A stretch of DNA of 64,000 bases from Dictyophora rubrovolvata (Eukaryota > Basidiomycota > Agaricomycetes > Phallales > Phallaceae). Shown in pieces: positions 1-11,398 of the stretch (position 1 is its first letter; every line of letters begins with the position of its first letter). Under the pieces are notes generated by a model. It saw nothing but the letters and a program-made list of their open reading frames with translations, did not search any database and was not told the DNA's origin. Where the stretch lies: positions 310,001 through 374,000 of the forward strand of contig CP114120.1 of the NCBI GenBank assembly GCA_029959195.1, given 5' to 3'. The position numbers were made by a program, and so were the translations under genes.

Positions 1-36
1 TATCGGTGACAGATATTTTCAAATGCCATCATTCAT

Positions 37-450
37 TGGAGAAGTAAGGTCGGTTCCGATTCACCATGGAAGACACCTGATTTGCTTCTGAACCGTGAGA
101 TCCGTTCTCACGCTTAACATAGTACCCGACTAATTTTCGAAGCAATTCATATCGTAATACGTATCGGTCGGGTTATTATCTCTTCGCGATAATTTCTCGT
201 TGAGGTGCTAGGGTTTATTGATCCTCGAAGGATTTTAAACTTGTTGATAATGGGACCTGACATGTGAACATAGATTAAACCATGACTCACGTATGGAGAT
301 CCTTGAAAACCCACGATCCTATTCTCGGACTAGACTCGATGCCTCTTTTTGAACGACAACAAAATCGGAGTGACAGTTAGCCCCTACTTCCCACGCTTAG
401 GGAGCCCTAAGCCTACTAGAGGCCGGTTCGAGTCTAACGCTCGCAAAGGA
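37..450 (+). repeat. Dispersed repeat, copy A (possible solo LTR fossil)
   Basis: This stretch matches 31776-32357 in the same orientation, with many long identical blocks. Both contain a short inverted repeat (GTGAGA / TCTCAC around five bases), the block around 'gaggtgct', and the block ending near 'aatcgg.gtgacagtt'. Copy B is longer in the middle and carries a TATA-like tatataaa there. A promoter-bearing, few-hundred-bp dispersed unit without coding sequence suggests an old solo LTR. I cannot see clear TG..CA ends or a target duplication, so the class is uncertain. Confidence 0.6.
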
Positions 451-678
451 AGCTCCGTCGAGGTCACGAGAACGCCCTAGAATGCGGTATTCTTTAAGGA
501 AATTCAGACTGTCCACTGTCAAATGCAGTGTCTAATGCCGGCATCTATACAATTTTGTGAAGGGTTCAGACTGGAACGTGTTCATCATGAGGTGTCAATG
601 GCGTGCAACTATGCATACTACCCTGATTGTGCCAGATAAGCAATTACCCAAACAAGGCTGAGAGAGTTCAACTAGGCG

Positions 679-687
679 TATATAAAG
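679..687 (+). promoter_or_regulatory. TATA box of the O-methyltransferase gene
   Basis: The string tatataaag lies about 75 bp upstream of the ATG at 759, a normal distance for a fungal TATA box with a short leader. The 451-678 stretch before it holds nothing else I recognise. Confidence 0.55.
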
Positions 688-758
688 GTGAAGCTTGTCG
701 TCTTTGAATTGAATCCGCGCATACTTCTGCCATACCCAGTACAAACCTGACCACTATT

Positions 759-2826
759 ATGACTTCCTCATTGACAGGAGATGCCCAAGCCCTCGCCTTA
801 GCCGAACTAATATACGAAACAACTGGTAAAATCGTCCAAGAGTACAACTCTGCGGGACATTCTCTCCCGTCTCTAGAATCTACAATCCCGGGCCCCCTTG
901 ACACGCCAGAAAAGATTTCCGCCGATCTTGGTCGGTATATGCGTATAATTGAAGGAGCATGTGCTCAACTCAGCATTATGGTCAATAGACCTGGTCATGT
1001 CATCATTAACGTGAGCTTCTTCTCATGATCTATGTACGCGTGAGATGGAACCTAAAAACGCACCTTTCAGAAAGGCTGCAATGTCAGTACAAAAAGCGGG
1101 TGGTTATTCTGGCAACATGCGATATTGACGTGGTTGAAAGTTTATAGAAGTTTCTTGTCTCAACGTTGTTATTGATGCCAAAGTTGCTGATCATTTACTC
1201 GATAAACCTGATGGGTTGCACATCAATGAGCTGGCCGCTAAGAGCGGATTGGACTCGTACAAATTGGGACGGATTCTGCGTCTTCTCGCAACCGTACATT
1301 GCTTTAGAGAAGGTGATTTACACTCACAATCATTATCGATTAAATCCCACCGTTATCATTTTCCAAATAGTGAGCCCCGATGTATTCGCAAACAATCGTG
1401 TCAGTGTTCAATTGTGTTCCGGCAATGCAGCAGGAGGTTATGCGGGGCTGTTGTACGCAATCATTTTGTCAGAAGACGATTTTTTTCACATCATGTTTAG
1501 AGCCGACGAGGGACTCATTGCAGGCGGGTATCTGAACGAGACTATTTCTAGTCCAGAATTCGGGGCGTCGCTATCCCCAGATCATACCGCATTTCATAGA
1601 GTTTTTGGGATGTCTTTCTATGAATTCTATGCTCTTGTAAGAGACAAGTTGATTATCATATTGAACAACGTTGAATAGCACGTACGTACTAGCCCTCTAA
1701 TATCAAACGTCATGAGGTGAGTAGGACTGGTGGCAATTATATCCTCTGTGCAGAATAACCCAGCGATTCGTTCAAAGCATGATTGGTTTCGCCGAAGTAA
1801 CCGGGAAATTTTCAATACCCCAAGGTAATCCTGGAAATGTGGAATAGTTATACTTACTACATATCAAACTTAAAGCACTCCCTTGGGGGTCGGCACCCGA
1901 GGGTTCCATCATTTGCGATATGGGAGGTGGAAATGGTCACATAACCCTCCTCTTAGCCAAACAATTTCTCAATCTTCGCGTTATCGTGCAAGATCTCCCA
2001 AGTGTCATTGAAAAAGCAAAACAGGTACACAACTAGGATCTCAAACTCACAGATTTATCTTCTCAATAAAGACCTGGTTTAGTTTTGGAACGAAAATTTT
2101 CCCGAGGCGATTCAAACTCAACGTGTCCAGTTCATAGAATATGACTTTTTCAAAGAATCACCTTCACCGAACTGCAAGTTCTATTATGTGGGTATTAAAC
2201 GCTTATAAATACTTTTTTTGGAAAGTAACATGATCCTTATCATTAGATGCGATATATCTTGTAAATCCAAATAGCCGTCGTTAAACTTAAAAAGGACATT
2301 TGTTTCTCACTTTTATCTTTCGCTTTAGACATAACTGGCCAAATGCTGAATGCCTGAGAATACTTGCAAATATTCGCAAGGTAATGTCCCCCGACTCTCT
2401 ATTACTCATAAGTAAGTTTTAGGATTCAAGTCGAGTGACAGTAACGAATTCCTACTTTATAGACGAGTTCGTCCTGCAACATGCTTGCCGAGAAGGCACA
2501 ACGGACAAGGATACTGATCAGGTGCATATTTATTCTGGATTTGAAGCTTATTTAATGTCTGATAAGAGTTGTTAGGCTCCTGAGCCGATGCTAAGCAACT
2601 ACGGCTTAGGCTGTGTTCGACCATACCAACTAGACATACTAACCATGACTTTGCTAAACAGCCAAGAACGACGACTTCAGGAATTGATATCCCTTACGTT
2701 AGTAATTTTCTTTCATCATTGAGTGTTGCTTGACAGAATGTGATCCATAGAAAGCAAGCGGGATTTAAGTACGAGAAAGTTTTGGATTGTGGTGAAACAA
2801 AGATCTTGCAGTTCAGCGCGAATTGA
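759..2826 (+). CDS. SAM-dependent O-methyltransferase (COMT-like), about ten exons
   Basis: Transfers a methyl group from S-adenosylmethionine to a hydroxyl of a small, probably phenolic or polyketide, substrate in the cytosol. Exon 1 (759-1010) gives the family's N-terminal helix region. A later exon has the dimerisation/winged-helix segment (CLNVVIDAKVADHLLD, HINELAAKSGLD). The SAM-binding motif I is near 1905-1960 (IICDMGGGNGHITL), followed by VIVQDLPSVIEKAK. The catalytic-His region (RYIL then HNWPNAECLRIL) spans an intron near 2255-2330. The last exon ends at the TGA at 2824-2826. Introns are short with GT-AG ends, and the frame stays open through every exon I followed, so it is probably functional. 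Splice choices around 1310-1370 and 1636-1765 are my best guess. The start was chosen because it is the first ATG after a TATA box. It is one of four enzyme genes in this half of the window. Confidence 0.85.
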
Positions 2827-3088
2827 AACAAACCCGCTGCGAGTTGCGAGCAGGAGCAAGGAAAGAGTTTGGAGAAAGTAGTGGAAAGAAGATAGGGGCA
2901 AGAAATTTGTGGTTATGGAAAAAATTCGTAGACATAAGAATAAATTGTGGATACTGAATCAGGCCGGTCGGGAATAATCGTCCGATTATTTGCATCGCCC
3001 TGAGACGCTCTCTTGTTTAGCGACACTTCCGCTTGCCGGCTCGCTACAAGGATTCCTTTCTGGACCACCGCCACAGTCCATCGAGAAC

Positions 3089-4113
3089 ATGTTGAGCAAA
3101 ATCACTCCTGCCTTTGAACGTTTTCCGCACGACATTTTCAGGGTAATCCATGTTCTACACCTATCTTTATACTTTGAAGTTGCACGGAGAAACTGAGTTT
3201 GAGATATGTAGAAGTACTATTGCCTCCCATACCCGCGTCGCATATCTGCCGTTTGTGAAGACATGCTCTCCTATCAGACCCTACAATGTGGACGTGCCTT
3301 ATGATTTCCAGGAACGAGCTGCAAATGAATAATGGAATTGCTTCGTCGGTCGGACTCTTTTATTAAGCGTCTTCCTCGTCATCTACATACGGGATGAGTT
3401 ACGACGAGACGATTTCCGCCCTCTTCCAGAAAATCCATCGATTCAGAATATTGCACGTGAACATTAACTTTTAGATTCGTTGACCTCCCACCTCTCCTTC
3501 AGGGTTTATAGAAGTATTGATCCAACAAGTTATCTCGCACCTTCAACAGCCCGCACGGAAGCTACAAACGCTCTCATTTTGGTACGAATATCTCGATTAT
3601 GACGAGAACTCCGGCCCAGATTACACAGTTGTAAAGAGGCTGCTTTCGGGAGATGCACCCAATCCCGAACGAATGCATCATCGGCTTTCCCGCGACTTCC
3701 GAGAATTAGACTGTCATGTATTCCATAATCTATTGGAGCCGCGTCTCGCTCTGGTTTTCGGTTTATTTTGGTCGTCTCCTTGATCTCCTAGCGTCATTAC
3801 CTCGTCTTAAATTGCTTTATCTTGATGTCCAGTTGGGTAGCGTGTGGCCTTATTTCAAACAACCTTCTGACCGTAAGGTCAGATTTAATATTGTCATTCC
3901 TGGAGAAGCTCACGCTCAATGTGGGCTTCGTGGTCGGGCTGACAGACTTGCTGTTGAAGCACGTAGCTTTTCCGTCGAAGGTCATGAGGTATATCGCTTC
4001 CCAGCATTATCGTCATTCCGAAGAGTCGCCGTCTGTATCCCAACTTCTATCTCGTGCACACTTTACGTCCCTTCATGTCAAAGCCTCCCGTTTATTTCTG
4101 TTGAAAGAGCACT
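3089..4113 (+). pseudogene. F-box/LRR-like gene, 5' part, split by a transposon
   Basis: The frame opens with FERFPHDIFR, the start of the F-box helix. It continues through degenerate F-box and leucine-rich segments closely matching the copy at 42615-43924, for example LQTLSFWYEY and the 'APNLK/HHRLS' block. Several frameshifts are visible, near the F-box at about 3140 and again near 3500 and 3780. Homology stops at 4113, exactly where the inverted-repeat element starts, and resumes on the same strand at about 22663. An intact member would be an SCF ubiquitin-ligase adaptor of about 570 residues. This copy is dead. Confidence 0.85.
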
Positions 4114-4161
4114 GAGGTGCTACGGTCAAAAGACGTCAGTCTTTTGACCGGCGCCTCAGGC
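4111..4161. repeat. About 50-bp hairpin (foldback) at the left transposon end
   Basis: CTGAGGTGC, three bases, GGTCAAAAGAC, a four-base loop, then GTCTTTTGACC and GCGCCTCAG: two nested arms pairing almost perfectly. A related stretch lacking the inner left arm lies at 36643-36715. Confidence 0.7.
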
Positions 4162-4352
4162 GATTAGACGCAACGCGTGATGTGTATGTAATATACTCTA
4201 ATCTACTATCTATCATGCATGCCATAATAACGTCCCACGACATTCCTTGAGCGTCCTGCGCTTGTCCATAAGCGTCCCCGGCTTGTCTGAATCCGGCTGC
4301 CGTTGTCCCACATCGTCCCCGCGTTGTCCCAGAGCGTCCCAACTTTCATTTT
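4114..4352 (+). repeat. Left terminal inverted repeat of the MULE
   Basis: Matches the reverse complement of 22379-22662, including the 24-base exact block at 4232-4255, a 'cgcttgtcc..ataagcgtc' block after it, and 'cgtcccaactttcatttt' at the inner edge. It is rich in GTCCC and GCGTC words. The outer 50 bp forms a hairpin that the right end does not have. Confidence 0.75.
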
Positions 4353-4873
4353 TTACACATCCACATCTGCGATCGACGTATTTCAAAGACGAAACTGTTT
4401 GTATTTATGGCTAGATTCAGAATAAATTATTTCGAAAGCCTAATAAATAGAATTGATCAAACGCAACCCTTGGTACATGAATTCTATGTGACATTGGTAA
4501 AGAATGAACATGTGTGATATAGCAAATAATGCATCGAGCAAAATATCGAAATATATGACAAAATCTACCTGTGAATATATTATGTTTATCTAATTTTCCC
4601 TGTGAGTCTCGAAAGATGGGAAATAATACTAAGTATTGCCCGGAGCTTTGATGAATGCATGATTGAGGGCCACTTTCCTTTTTGTTCGTCTCTGGGCTGC
4701 TGGAATATTTGAATCATCGACTAAACTGGGTTGTTTATCATTTTTAATGGTTATTGCTGGACTTGGACTTTTGCTATGGCCCTTAGAAGTGTTCTCAAAT
4801 GTCCAGGGGATTATCGGTTCCTGATCATGATGTAAGTTTAATTAACAAAGTCATTCAGGGGTCACTCACTAGA
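4353..4873. other. Subterminal MULE sequence without a recognised gene
   Basis: AT-rich sequence between the left inverted repeat and the first minus-strand open frame. I see no coding frame with a recognisable product. Confidence 0.4.
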
Positions 4874-5344
4874 TTAATGGAGTTTGCTCTCGAAGAGTTG
4901 GCTGTTACTGGCTTGCTTGAGCTTGTCTGTGAAGATTTGGTCATACTGAGTTTGGGAGATCTGGGAATTTTTGGGGATGTGTCTGCAATATTTGTGATAA
5001 GTAGAGAGTTTGTCTAGATCATGCGTTAATTCCTGTTTCAATTCTTTAATTATATTGTGTTTGATGTTACGTACAGTTTGTATTTCACTCTGAATTTGTA
5101 GTTTTGGCAGTTCCAATGTTGTATCAAGGATCTGGTGAGATGTTCGAAATGACGTCCAATCCTGTTGGTTTTGGTATATCACAGCCGCTTCCATCGTCTT
5201 CCAAGCCTTTTCATGCAGGATTTCAGGACGTACAATTTGTTTCTTACTATGAAGTGAATAAGCAGCGTCCGGAGTCGTTTTGAGATAATATGCAAGACAA
5301 ATGTAAGCGAAAATACTTTGGCCAAGACCTAATACTGTATCCAT
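4874..5344 (-). CDS. Hypothetical 3'-terminal exon of a MULE internal gene
   Basis: A 156-codon open frame, rich in K, Q, E and L, that probably forms helices (for example KELKQELTHDLDKL). Its 5' side continues the direction of other minus-strand coding scraps upstream. On that side the host sequence is broken by a single LTR (5484-5890) and the chromovirus (6044-13173), and coding-like text such as DDTVLDARMQTYSQDV is seen on the far side near 13190. I infer a large multi-exon gene carried by the MULE, downstream of its transposase. I do not recognise the product. Confidence 0.4.
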   Translation of the reverse strand: MDTVLGLGQSIFAYICLAYYLKTTPDAAYSLHSKKQIVRPEILHEKAWKTMEAAVIYQNQQDWTSFRTSHQILDTTLELPKLQIQSEIQTVRNIKHNIIKELKQELTHDLDKLSTYHKYCRHIPKNSQISQTQYDQIFTDKLKQASNSQLFESKLH

Positions 5345-5483
5345 GTTTGTTGAAGTCTCATCATGTGATAACAGTTCCCAGATGGCGATATGTTGAATAA
5401 TGTATCAATCGTGGCTGTCTAAAAGTAAAACATGACTGGTTATAAACTCAAAAGTCATTTGGCTATGTTTGTGAGTGGGCCAT

Positions 5484-5890
5484 TGTCAGGGTATGCTAGC
5501 ATCGTCCCCTTATTTTCCTTCATTTATCTTCAGTTCTGATTTATCTTATTCATTTCCTTATTTCTTGTATTTTATCCCATTTCCTGCATTCCCCCTTCCT
5601 TCCATATTCCCTTCTTTCCCTCTAACGGGTGCTGAGCACCCGTTCCCATCAGAGCCATGGCCTAGGCCCTGGCTAAAGATCCGGGACTGGCACATATCCG
5701 CACCCAGTCCATGAACTGAAGGCCGTGTATGGCCTTCGCCATTTTTTCATAGTATATAGTTAGTAGCCCTAGAGGAGGGATCTCTAAGTTTGTTCTCTTA
5801 GGATCCCCTCCCTCTAGGTGAGTTAGTATTTTTCCAAAATATATTTTGCTTAGGATCCCCTCCCTCTAGTCTGAGTGAGTAGCCCTAACA
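5484..5890 (+). mobile_element. Solo LTR of the chromovirus family
   Basis: A 407-bp unit beginning TGTCAGGGTA and ending CCCTAACA, flanked by the 5-bp target duplication GCCAT (5479-5483 and 5891-5895). It is the same LTR as at 6044-6449 but in the opposite orientation, and contains the TATA motif and the AAGTTTGTTCT motif at 5786-5796. It is a fossil left by LTR-LTR recombination. Confidence 0.9.
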
Positions 5891-6043
5891 GCCATGATGA
5901 ACGGAACACCATCCAATCTTCATGTAGAGCCTGTAGAACTATAGTTTTTGACAATAAATATCCTGTGTGGCTATTAGGTTAGCTCTGAGCATTGACAAGA
6001 TCTTTTGTTTGGGCAGACTCAAGTATTTTGAGAGTTGACTACC

Positions 6044-6449
6044 TGTCAGGGCTACTCTCTCAGACTAGAGGGAGGGGATCCTAAGCAAGATATATTCTAG
6101 GAATAATACTAACTCACCTAGAGGGAGGGGATCCTAAGAGAACAAACTTAGGGATCCCTCCTCTAGGGCTACTAACTATATACTATGAAAAACAGCAAAG
6201 GCCACACGTGACCTTCGGTTCATGGACTGGGCACGGATACGTGCCGGTCCCGGACTTTTAGCTGGGGCCTAGGCCATGGCTCTGATGAGAACAGGCGCTC
6301 AGCACCCATTGGAGGAAAAATGGGAATATGGAAGGAGAGGGAAATGCAAGAGATGGGATAGAATACGAGAAATATGGAAATAAATAAAATAGACCAGAAC
6401 CAAAGATAAATGTAGAAAAATAAGGGGACGATGCTAGCGTACCCTGACA
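6044..6449 (-). repeat. 3' LTR of the chromovirus
   Basis: Runs TGTCAGGGC to ACCCTGACA on the plus strand. Read in the element's sense it holds a TATA motif (about 6177-6183) and, about 30 bases on, the 11-base AAGTTTGTTCT (6139-6149). Confidence 0.9.
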
Positions 6450-6496
6450 CCACCCTCCCCTTCAACCAGGCGTTGACCTGATGCCTGCAGTCTCTC

Positions 6497-6723
6497 TCAA
6501 GGTCGGATTGGCCGTGGGCAGAATAACAGACCATTTATTGCACGTGGTGCATTAGGATGCTCTTGATAGAATTTACCCAAGAGATCAGGGGCTGCAAGGT
6601 CCTTCTCTGGTACCCATTGATCATGCTCCGGGCCATAACCTTCCCAATGAACCTTGAATTCAAGTTTGCTCCGTTGGACTCGACTATCCAAGACCTCTTC
6701 CACAACATAATGTTCTCCATCAT
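6497..6723 (-). other. Chromodomain at the 3' end of chromovirus pol
   Basis: VEEVLDSR..., KVHWEGYGPEHDQWVPE and the closing helix form a typical chromodomain, the module that in chromoviruses steers integration to modified histones. It is a fossil part of the element at 6044-13173. Confidence 0.9.
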
Positions 6724-7074
6724 CGTGAATCTCAGGAGGAGGAGGGATTCAAGAACGACGACCTGGGATGGTGTCTTCTGGTCTCAGACGTAACTTCACA
6801 ACATGAAAGACTGGGTGAAGCTGTGACATCGATTTGGGTAGGAGTAGGCGATACGAATGAGAGCCAACTCTTGCTGCTATAGGAAAAGGCCCTAGGAAGC
6901 GATGGGACAACTTCGCTGAAGGCCTGGTAGTGTGAATGTCACTGGCATCAAGGTAGACCTTGTCACCAATCTTATATTCGGGAGTTGGGAGTCATTTACG
7001 ATCGTAGTACTTGGCCATGTCGTCCTTGGCCTTGATGATAGCAGCTCTGGTTTCTTCGATAGTCGATGACATAT

Positions 7075-7675
7075 TATAAGGGATTTGTTTTAGATTTAGA
7101 ATAAACTTGACTCCTAATAAAATATAAAAGAGTTTTTGTTTAGGGATTGTTCAGCAACTAAAAGTCCTGTTATTGAAGGTGAGACACTTGAAAGAAGATT
7201 TGAACTTAAGAATTAAGTTCAAATTAGTAGAGATAGATAGGGACTTATTACTAAGTCCTTGAGAATAGAGAAAGATAAGAGGAAAAAAGACTAATTTGAT
7301 TGGTAAGCACTTTGGTGCACAACAGTAGTTACAAGATATCTTATTTACAAGAAAAATGAGCCCCTATTTATATACCTTGAGCAAGTATAAATAGCTCCAA
7401 ACATTAGTAAGAGAAACATTATGTGAAAGATAAGAAATTACTTAAAAAGGAAGTGAATGAATAATAGTGGATCAGGGAAAATTATAGTGAGACAGGGAAG
7501 TGGAGAGAGATGATAAGAAAATAAAGGGGTTCCTGGAACTAAGTCATCTGACTGTTCCTGAAAGATAAGATACATTACAAATAAAAGATTATTAAAGCAA
7601 GCAGGAACTAAAAAAAGAATAAAGGAAATACTTGTTTTTAGGTAGATAAGGGAGGAAATCATGAAATACATGACA
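7075..7675 (-). mobile_element. 600-bp LTR-like element nested in the chromovirus
   Basis: About 98 percent identical by eye to 19884-20482. In the minus sense it starts TGTCATG, ends CTTATA and contains a TATA box (tatataaatag). It has no coding sequence and interrupts the chromovirus near the end of integrase. The flanks share only a weak ATAT-type duplication here. It belongs to a second LTR family. Confidence 0.75.
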
Positions 7676-7689
7676 TATATGGTCTTTGA

Positions 7690-8990
7690 ACTCATTGACA
7701 GACTTGATTTTCGATTCGGGGATACGAGGTTCGAAGCCCATACGCGGTTGACGGCCCATGTCCAACTCAAAGGGTGTCACTTGTGTCGCTGAGTGTATGT
7801 GGTTGTTGTATGCGAACTCAGCCATGGGAAGCAGCCTATCCCAGTCATCCTGTCATTCCGAGGTGAAGAGTCGGAGGTACTGTTCGACTTCCGCATTAAC
7901 CCTCTCGGTCTGACCATTGGTTTGGGGATGGTAGGCTGTGGACATGGCGAGTTGAATGCCAAGGAGTCGAGAGAGTTCCTTTGTGAAGCGTGCCACAAAC
8001 TGTGGCCCCCTGTCGGAAATGATCTTGTCAGGGAGGCCATGCAGCTTCCACACATGTTGCAGGTATAGACTCCTGAGACCAGATGCGTCGATAGTGGTGA
8101 ATGTGGGAATGAAATGAACTTGTTTGGTTAGCGAATCTACCACAGAGAGGATCACATCATACCCATTAGATTCTGGGAGTTCGACGATAAAGTCGACGGA
8201 TATGAACTCCCAAGGACAATGTAGTGTCTCGGTGGGGTGCAACTTGCCAAAGGGTGCGTGGCAAGCTATTTTTGTATGCAAGCAGAGATTGCAGGCTTCG
8301 ACGTATCGTTGGATGTACCAAGACACACCCGGCCACCAAAAGGTTCGAGAGACCAGCTCCAGAGTTTTGAAACGACCAGGGTGACCACTGACTTTGGTAT
8401 CATGATGATGTGTAACAATTTCTCGTCGTAGATCCTCGACATTGGGAATGTAGATCTTACCACGGTAGTAGAGAACATCCTGATCTTCGGACCATTCACT
8501 GGTATGCACCGAATGACCACTGAGAGCTCGAAGAGAAGTGACGGCTTTGGAGACGCTATCCTCATGCTTGCCTTCTCGATTGGCCTTGTAAATCTGACGT
8601 AGGAAGTCTTCCTCTTCTCCTTGGATACAGAATGTTTGCAGGGCATTGATTGCAAACATCTCGGGTCGGATAAGGGTGATCCCTTGGTTGTCATCCTTTC
8701 CCGATCCGTGATCTGCACGTTGAGAGAGGCTGTCAGGCTTCCCCATTGACTTACCCGGGATGTGCTGGAGGGTGAAGTTGAATTGAGCAAGATAGACTAA
8801 CCACCAAGCGTGTCGACGATTGAGGTTGCGAGCGGTCATAAAGTACTCCAAGTTCTTATGGTCAGTGCAAATGTCAATGGGGTGACTTGCACCTTCGAGA
8901 AAGTGTCGCCATTCTTCCAGGGCTCGAATTATTGCCAGCATTTCCTTGTCATGAATCTCGTAGTTGCGTTCTACGGTGATATGCGCCTCT
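7690..8990 (-). other. RNase H and integrase region of chromovirus pol
   Basis: RNase H text (LAIIRALEEWRHFLEG, CTDHKNLEYF) is followed by the HHCC zinc-binding segment (HHHDTKVSGHPG, CNLCLH). Then comes the integrase core with its D, D, E landmarks (SVDFIVELP, ISDRGPQF, QTERVNAEVEQ). It is a fossil part of the element at 6044-13173. An AT-rich stretch of about 330 bp between this and the reverse transcriptase region may be a further insertion that I cannot classify. Confidence 0.9.
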
Positions 8991-9331
8991 CAGGAGTACG
9001 CAGAGATCCAGGGAACCAGTGTTTATGTGTGTCGAGGGAAAATAAGGGATTTTTAGATAGATAGAGAGAATTGTATAATATAATCCATAGATAGAAGATA
9101 TATTTCTTAAGGCTCAACTGAGGGAAAAGTTGCGAAAAATGGGGGGAAACTCTCTCTCTCTGATGATATTTTTGTTTAACTATTGGTTATTATATACATG
9201 GTTTATGAGTAAGCAGGAACAAGGGACTTAAGTGTCTAATAAGTATGAAGGAAAGGCGAGAAACTGCACTCAATACGAATCAAATACTAATTGCAATATA
9301 GTCAAATGCTGACCAAACGCGCCATTGCTAA

Positions 9332-11398
9332 TTAGTCTATTTCCACGTGATCTCCGTGTAAGCCGTTCCAGTCCTCAACAACGGGGCTCAGGGCTTTCGA
9401 GAAGAACGTGACTGGGTGCCACTTACTGTCCTCATCCGATAACTGCGAGAGAACCGCGCCAGAAGCAAAGTCGGAGCTGTCTGCCTCAACTTTGTAAGGT
9501 TTAGCAGGGTCTGGGATGAGCAAGATGGGAGCCGAAGTGATTGAGAGCTTGAGTACATCGAAGGCTTGCTGACAATTGTCAGACCAGATGAACAAGGTGT
9601 CCTTTTTGGTCAGACCGAACATTGGAAGTGCAATACGAGAGAAGTCTTTGATGAAACAACGATAGAAGTTAGCAAAACCGAGGAAGGATTGAACTTCAGT
9701 GATGTTTCTCGGGACAGGCCAGTCCCTAACACCCAAGACCTTTGCAGGGTCCATTTCGACTGTATTCTCGGATATGACCATCCCGAGGTACTCAATCTTG
9801 GTCTTGCAGAACTTGCATTTCTCCGCCTTAAGGTATAGCTGGTGCTCACGAAGCCGTTCGAGTATGCGTTGAGTAATACAATGATGTTGTTCCAAATCTC
9901 GTGTATAGATGAGGATATCGTCAATACACACGGCGATGACACCTTCTGAGATCATGTCCTCAAAGATTTCGTTCATCATCGTCTGGAAGGTGGCTGGACT
10001 GTTAGTAAGGCTGAAAAACATCACCAAAGGTTCGAAAAGGCCTCTATTAGTACGAAATGCGGCCTTCCACTTGTCACCTTCCTTTATCCACACATTGTTG
10101 TAGCCCCATCGAACATCGAGCTTCATGAAGTAGCGGGCACCCTGTAACTTATTGACGAGTTCCGAGATAAGGGGCAATGGATAATGGTTCTTGATCGTCA
10201 TCGCATTCAGAGCCCGGTAATCCTGAATGAGACGAAGGGAACCATCCTTCTTTTTGATAAAGAAGACCGGTGAGGCCATTGGCGACTTCAAGAGTCGGAT
10301 CTGTCCTGATTTGAGGTTTTCCTCTAGAAATGCGTCCAACTCGGCCTGTTCCTTCAGTGACAGCGGGTAGATCTTACTGGATTTGGGCTCTGAACCAGAG
10401 ATGAGTTCTATTGGGTGATCCCATTTCTTTGACATCGGTAGTGAATCAAAGGATTCTTTGGAAAAGATGTCGTCAAAGTCATGGAATTGTTCAGGCACAA
10501 TATCGCGAAAACCCTTGGGGGCTGGAGCATCTGAGTTCTTGGCGTGAGCTTGAGCAAGTCTTTGTGAAATGGTCTCGGTTGTGCCAACGTGATGGAACTC
10601 AGGTCCAGTGTCAACCATCAAAATACCAAAGAGTCGATTGCCGTCCTCAAGCTGGAGCTCATCTTCCATGTCTGCCAGATCAGGCATGTCAGGATCTTCA
10701 GCCTCGGTGTTGTCAAGCTTCACATCTTCAGACGTTCGGATCTGTCAAAAGGAACATTTAGTGCAGCGACCCGAAGGCTAGCTGGGCGCATAGGAACGAC
10801 ATTGGGGACTACAACACGTCAGTTCTACCTCTCCAGCAGTATAGTCAATCACTGGGTTGTGGGCCTTGAACCAGGGTAGCCCCAGTAATAAGGGATATTT
10901 TCCAAGTGCGGTAACAGCAAATAGTATGCGTTCAGAGTGGGACTGATACCTCATAACCAGATCAACCACATGTGTGATAGCACCGGCCTGGTTGGGTGTA
11001 CCATCAACATTGAATACAGGAATAGGTTTCGGGAGTTTGACAGTCGGGAGTCGATGTCTCTCAACGAACTCACAGTCCAGGAACATACTACTAGCATCCA
11101 TATCAAGCATGGCTTTGCTGGTGATCAAATCTCCTGTGTCAATACTCTGGAGCTCTACTGAGATTTCAAGTTTCTGAGTACCAGTGGTGGCTGTGAGTCG
11201 ATATTCAGAGGGTAGTGACTTCCACTTCAAAGTCGAGAGTTGTGGAGGTGGCGGCATAGAAGAAGGTGTAGGGAGAGGGGGGTTTTTAGGAGATACAGCA
11301 GGGGTAATAGGATTCGAATTACTATCATCATTTTGTTCACGATCTATGTACAAAACATCGAATCTATTGAATGTCAGCAATGAGGGTGTATCCTTCAC
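9332..11398 (-). other. Protease and reverse transcriptase region of chromovirus pol
   Basis: The aspartic-protease-like segment is near 10800-11200. The reverse transcriptase palm is near 9600-10300, with DYRALNAMTIKNHYPLPLI, FMKLDVRWGYNNVWI and the active-site CIDDILIYTRD. The sequence clearly belongs to the Ty3/Gypsy group rather than Copia. It is a fossil part of the element at 6044-13173. Confidence 0.9.

Noticed and set aside
668-904. Minus-strand open frame over the O-methyltransferase start
   Set aside because: Antisense to exon 1 of a well-supported gene.
4111-4161. Helitron 3' end suggested by the hairpin
   Set aside because: The hairpin is far longer than a Helitron terminal hairpin, no CTRR end follows, and inverted ends are present, which Helitrons lack.
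5475-5714. Hydrophobic open frame of about 79 codons, also seen in other LTR copies (6220, 12992, 16687, 59865, 60437)
   Set aside because: It is translation of the LTR itself and recurs in every copy. LTR sequence is not expected to code.
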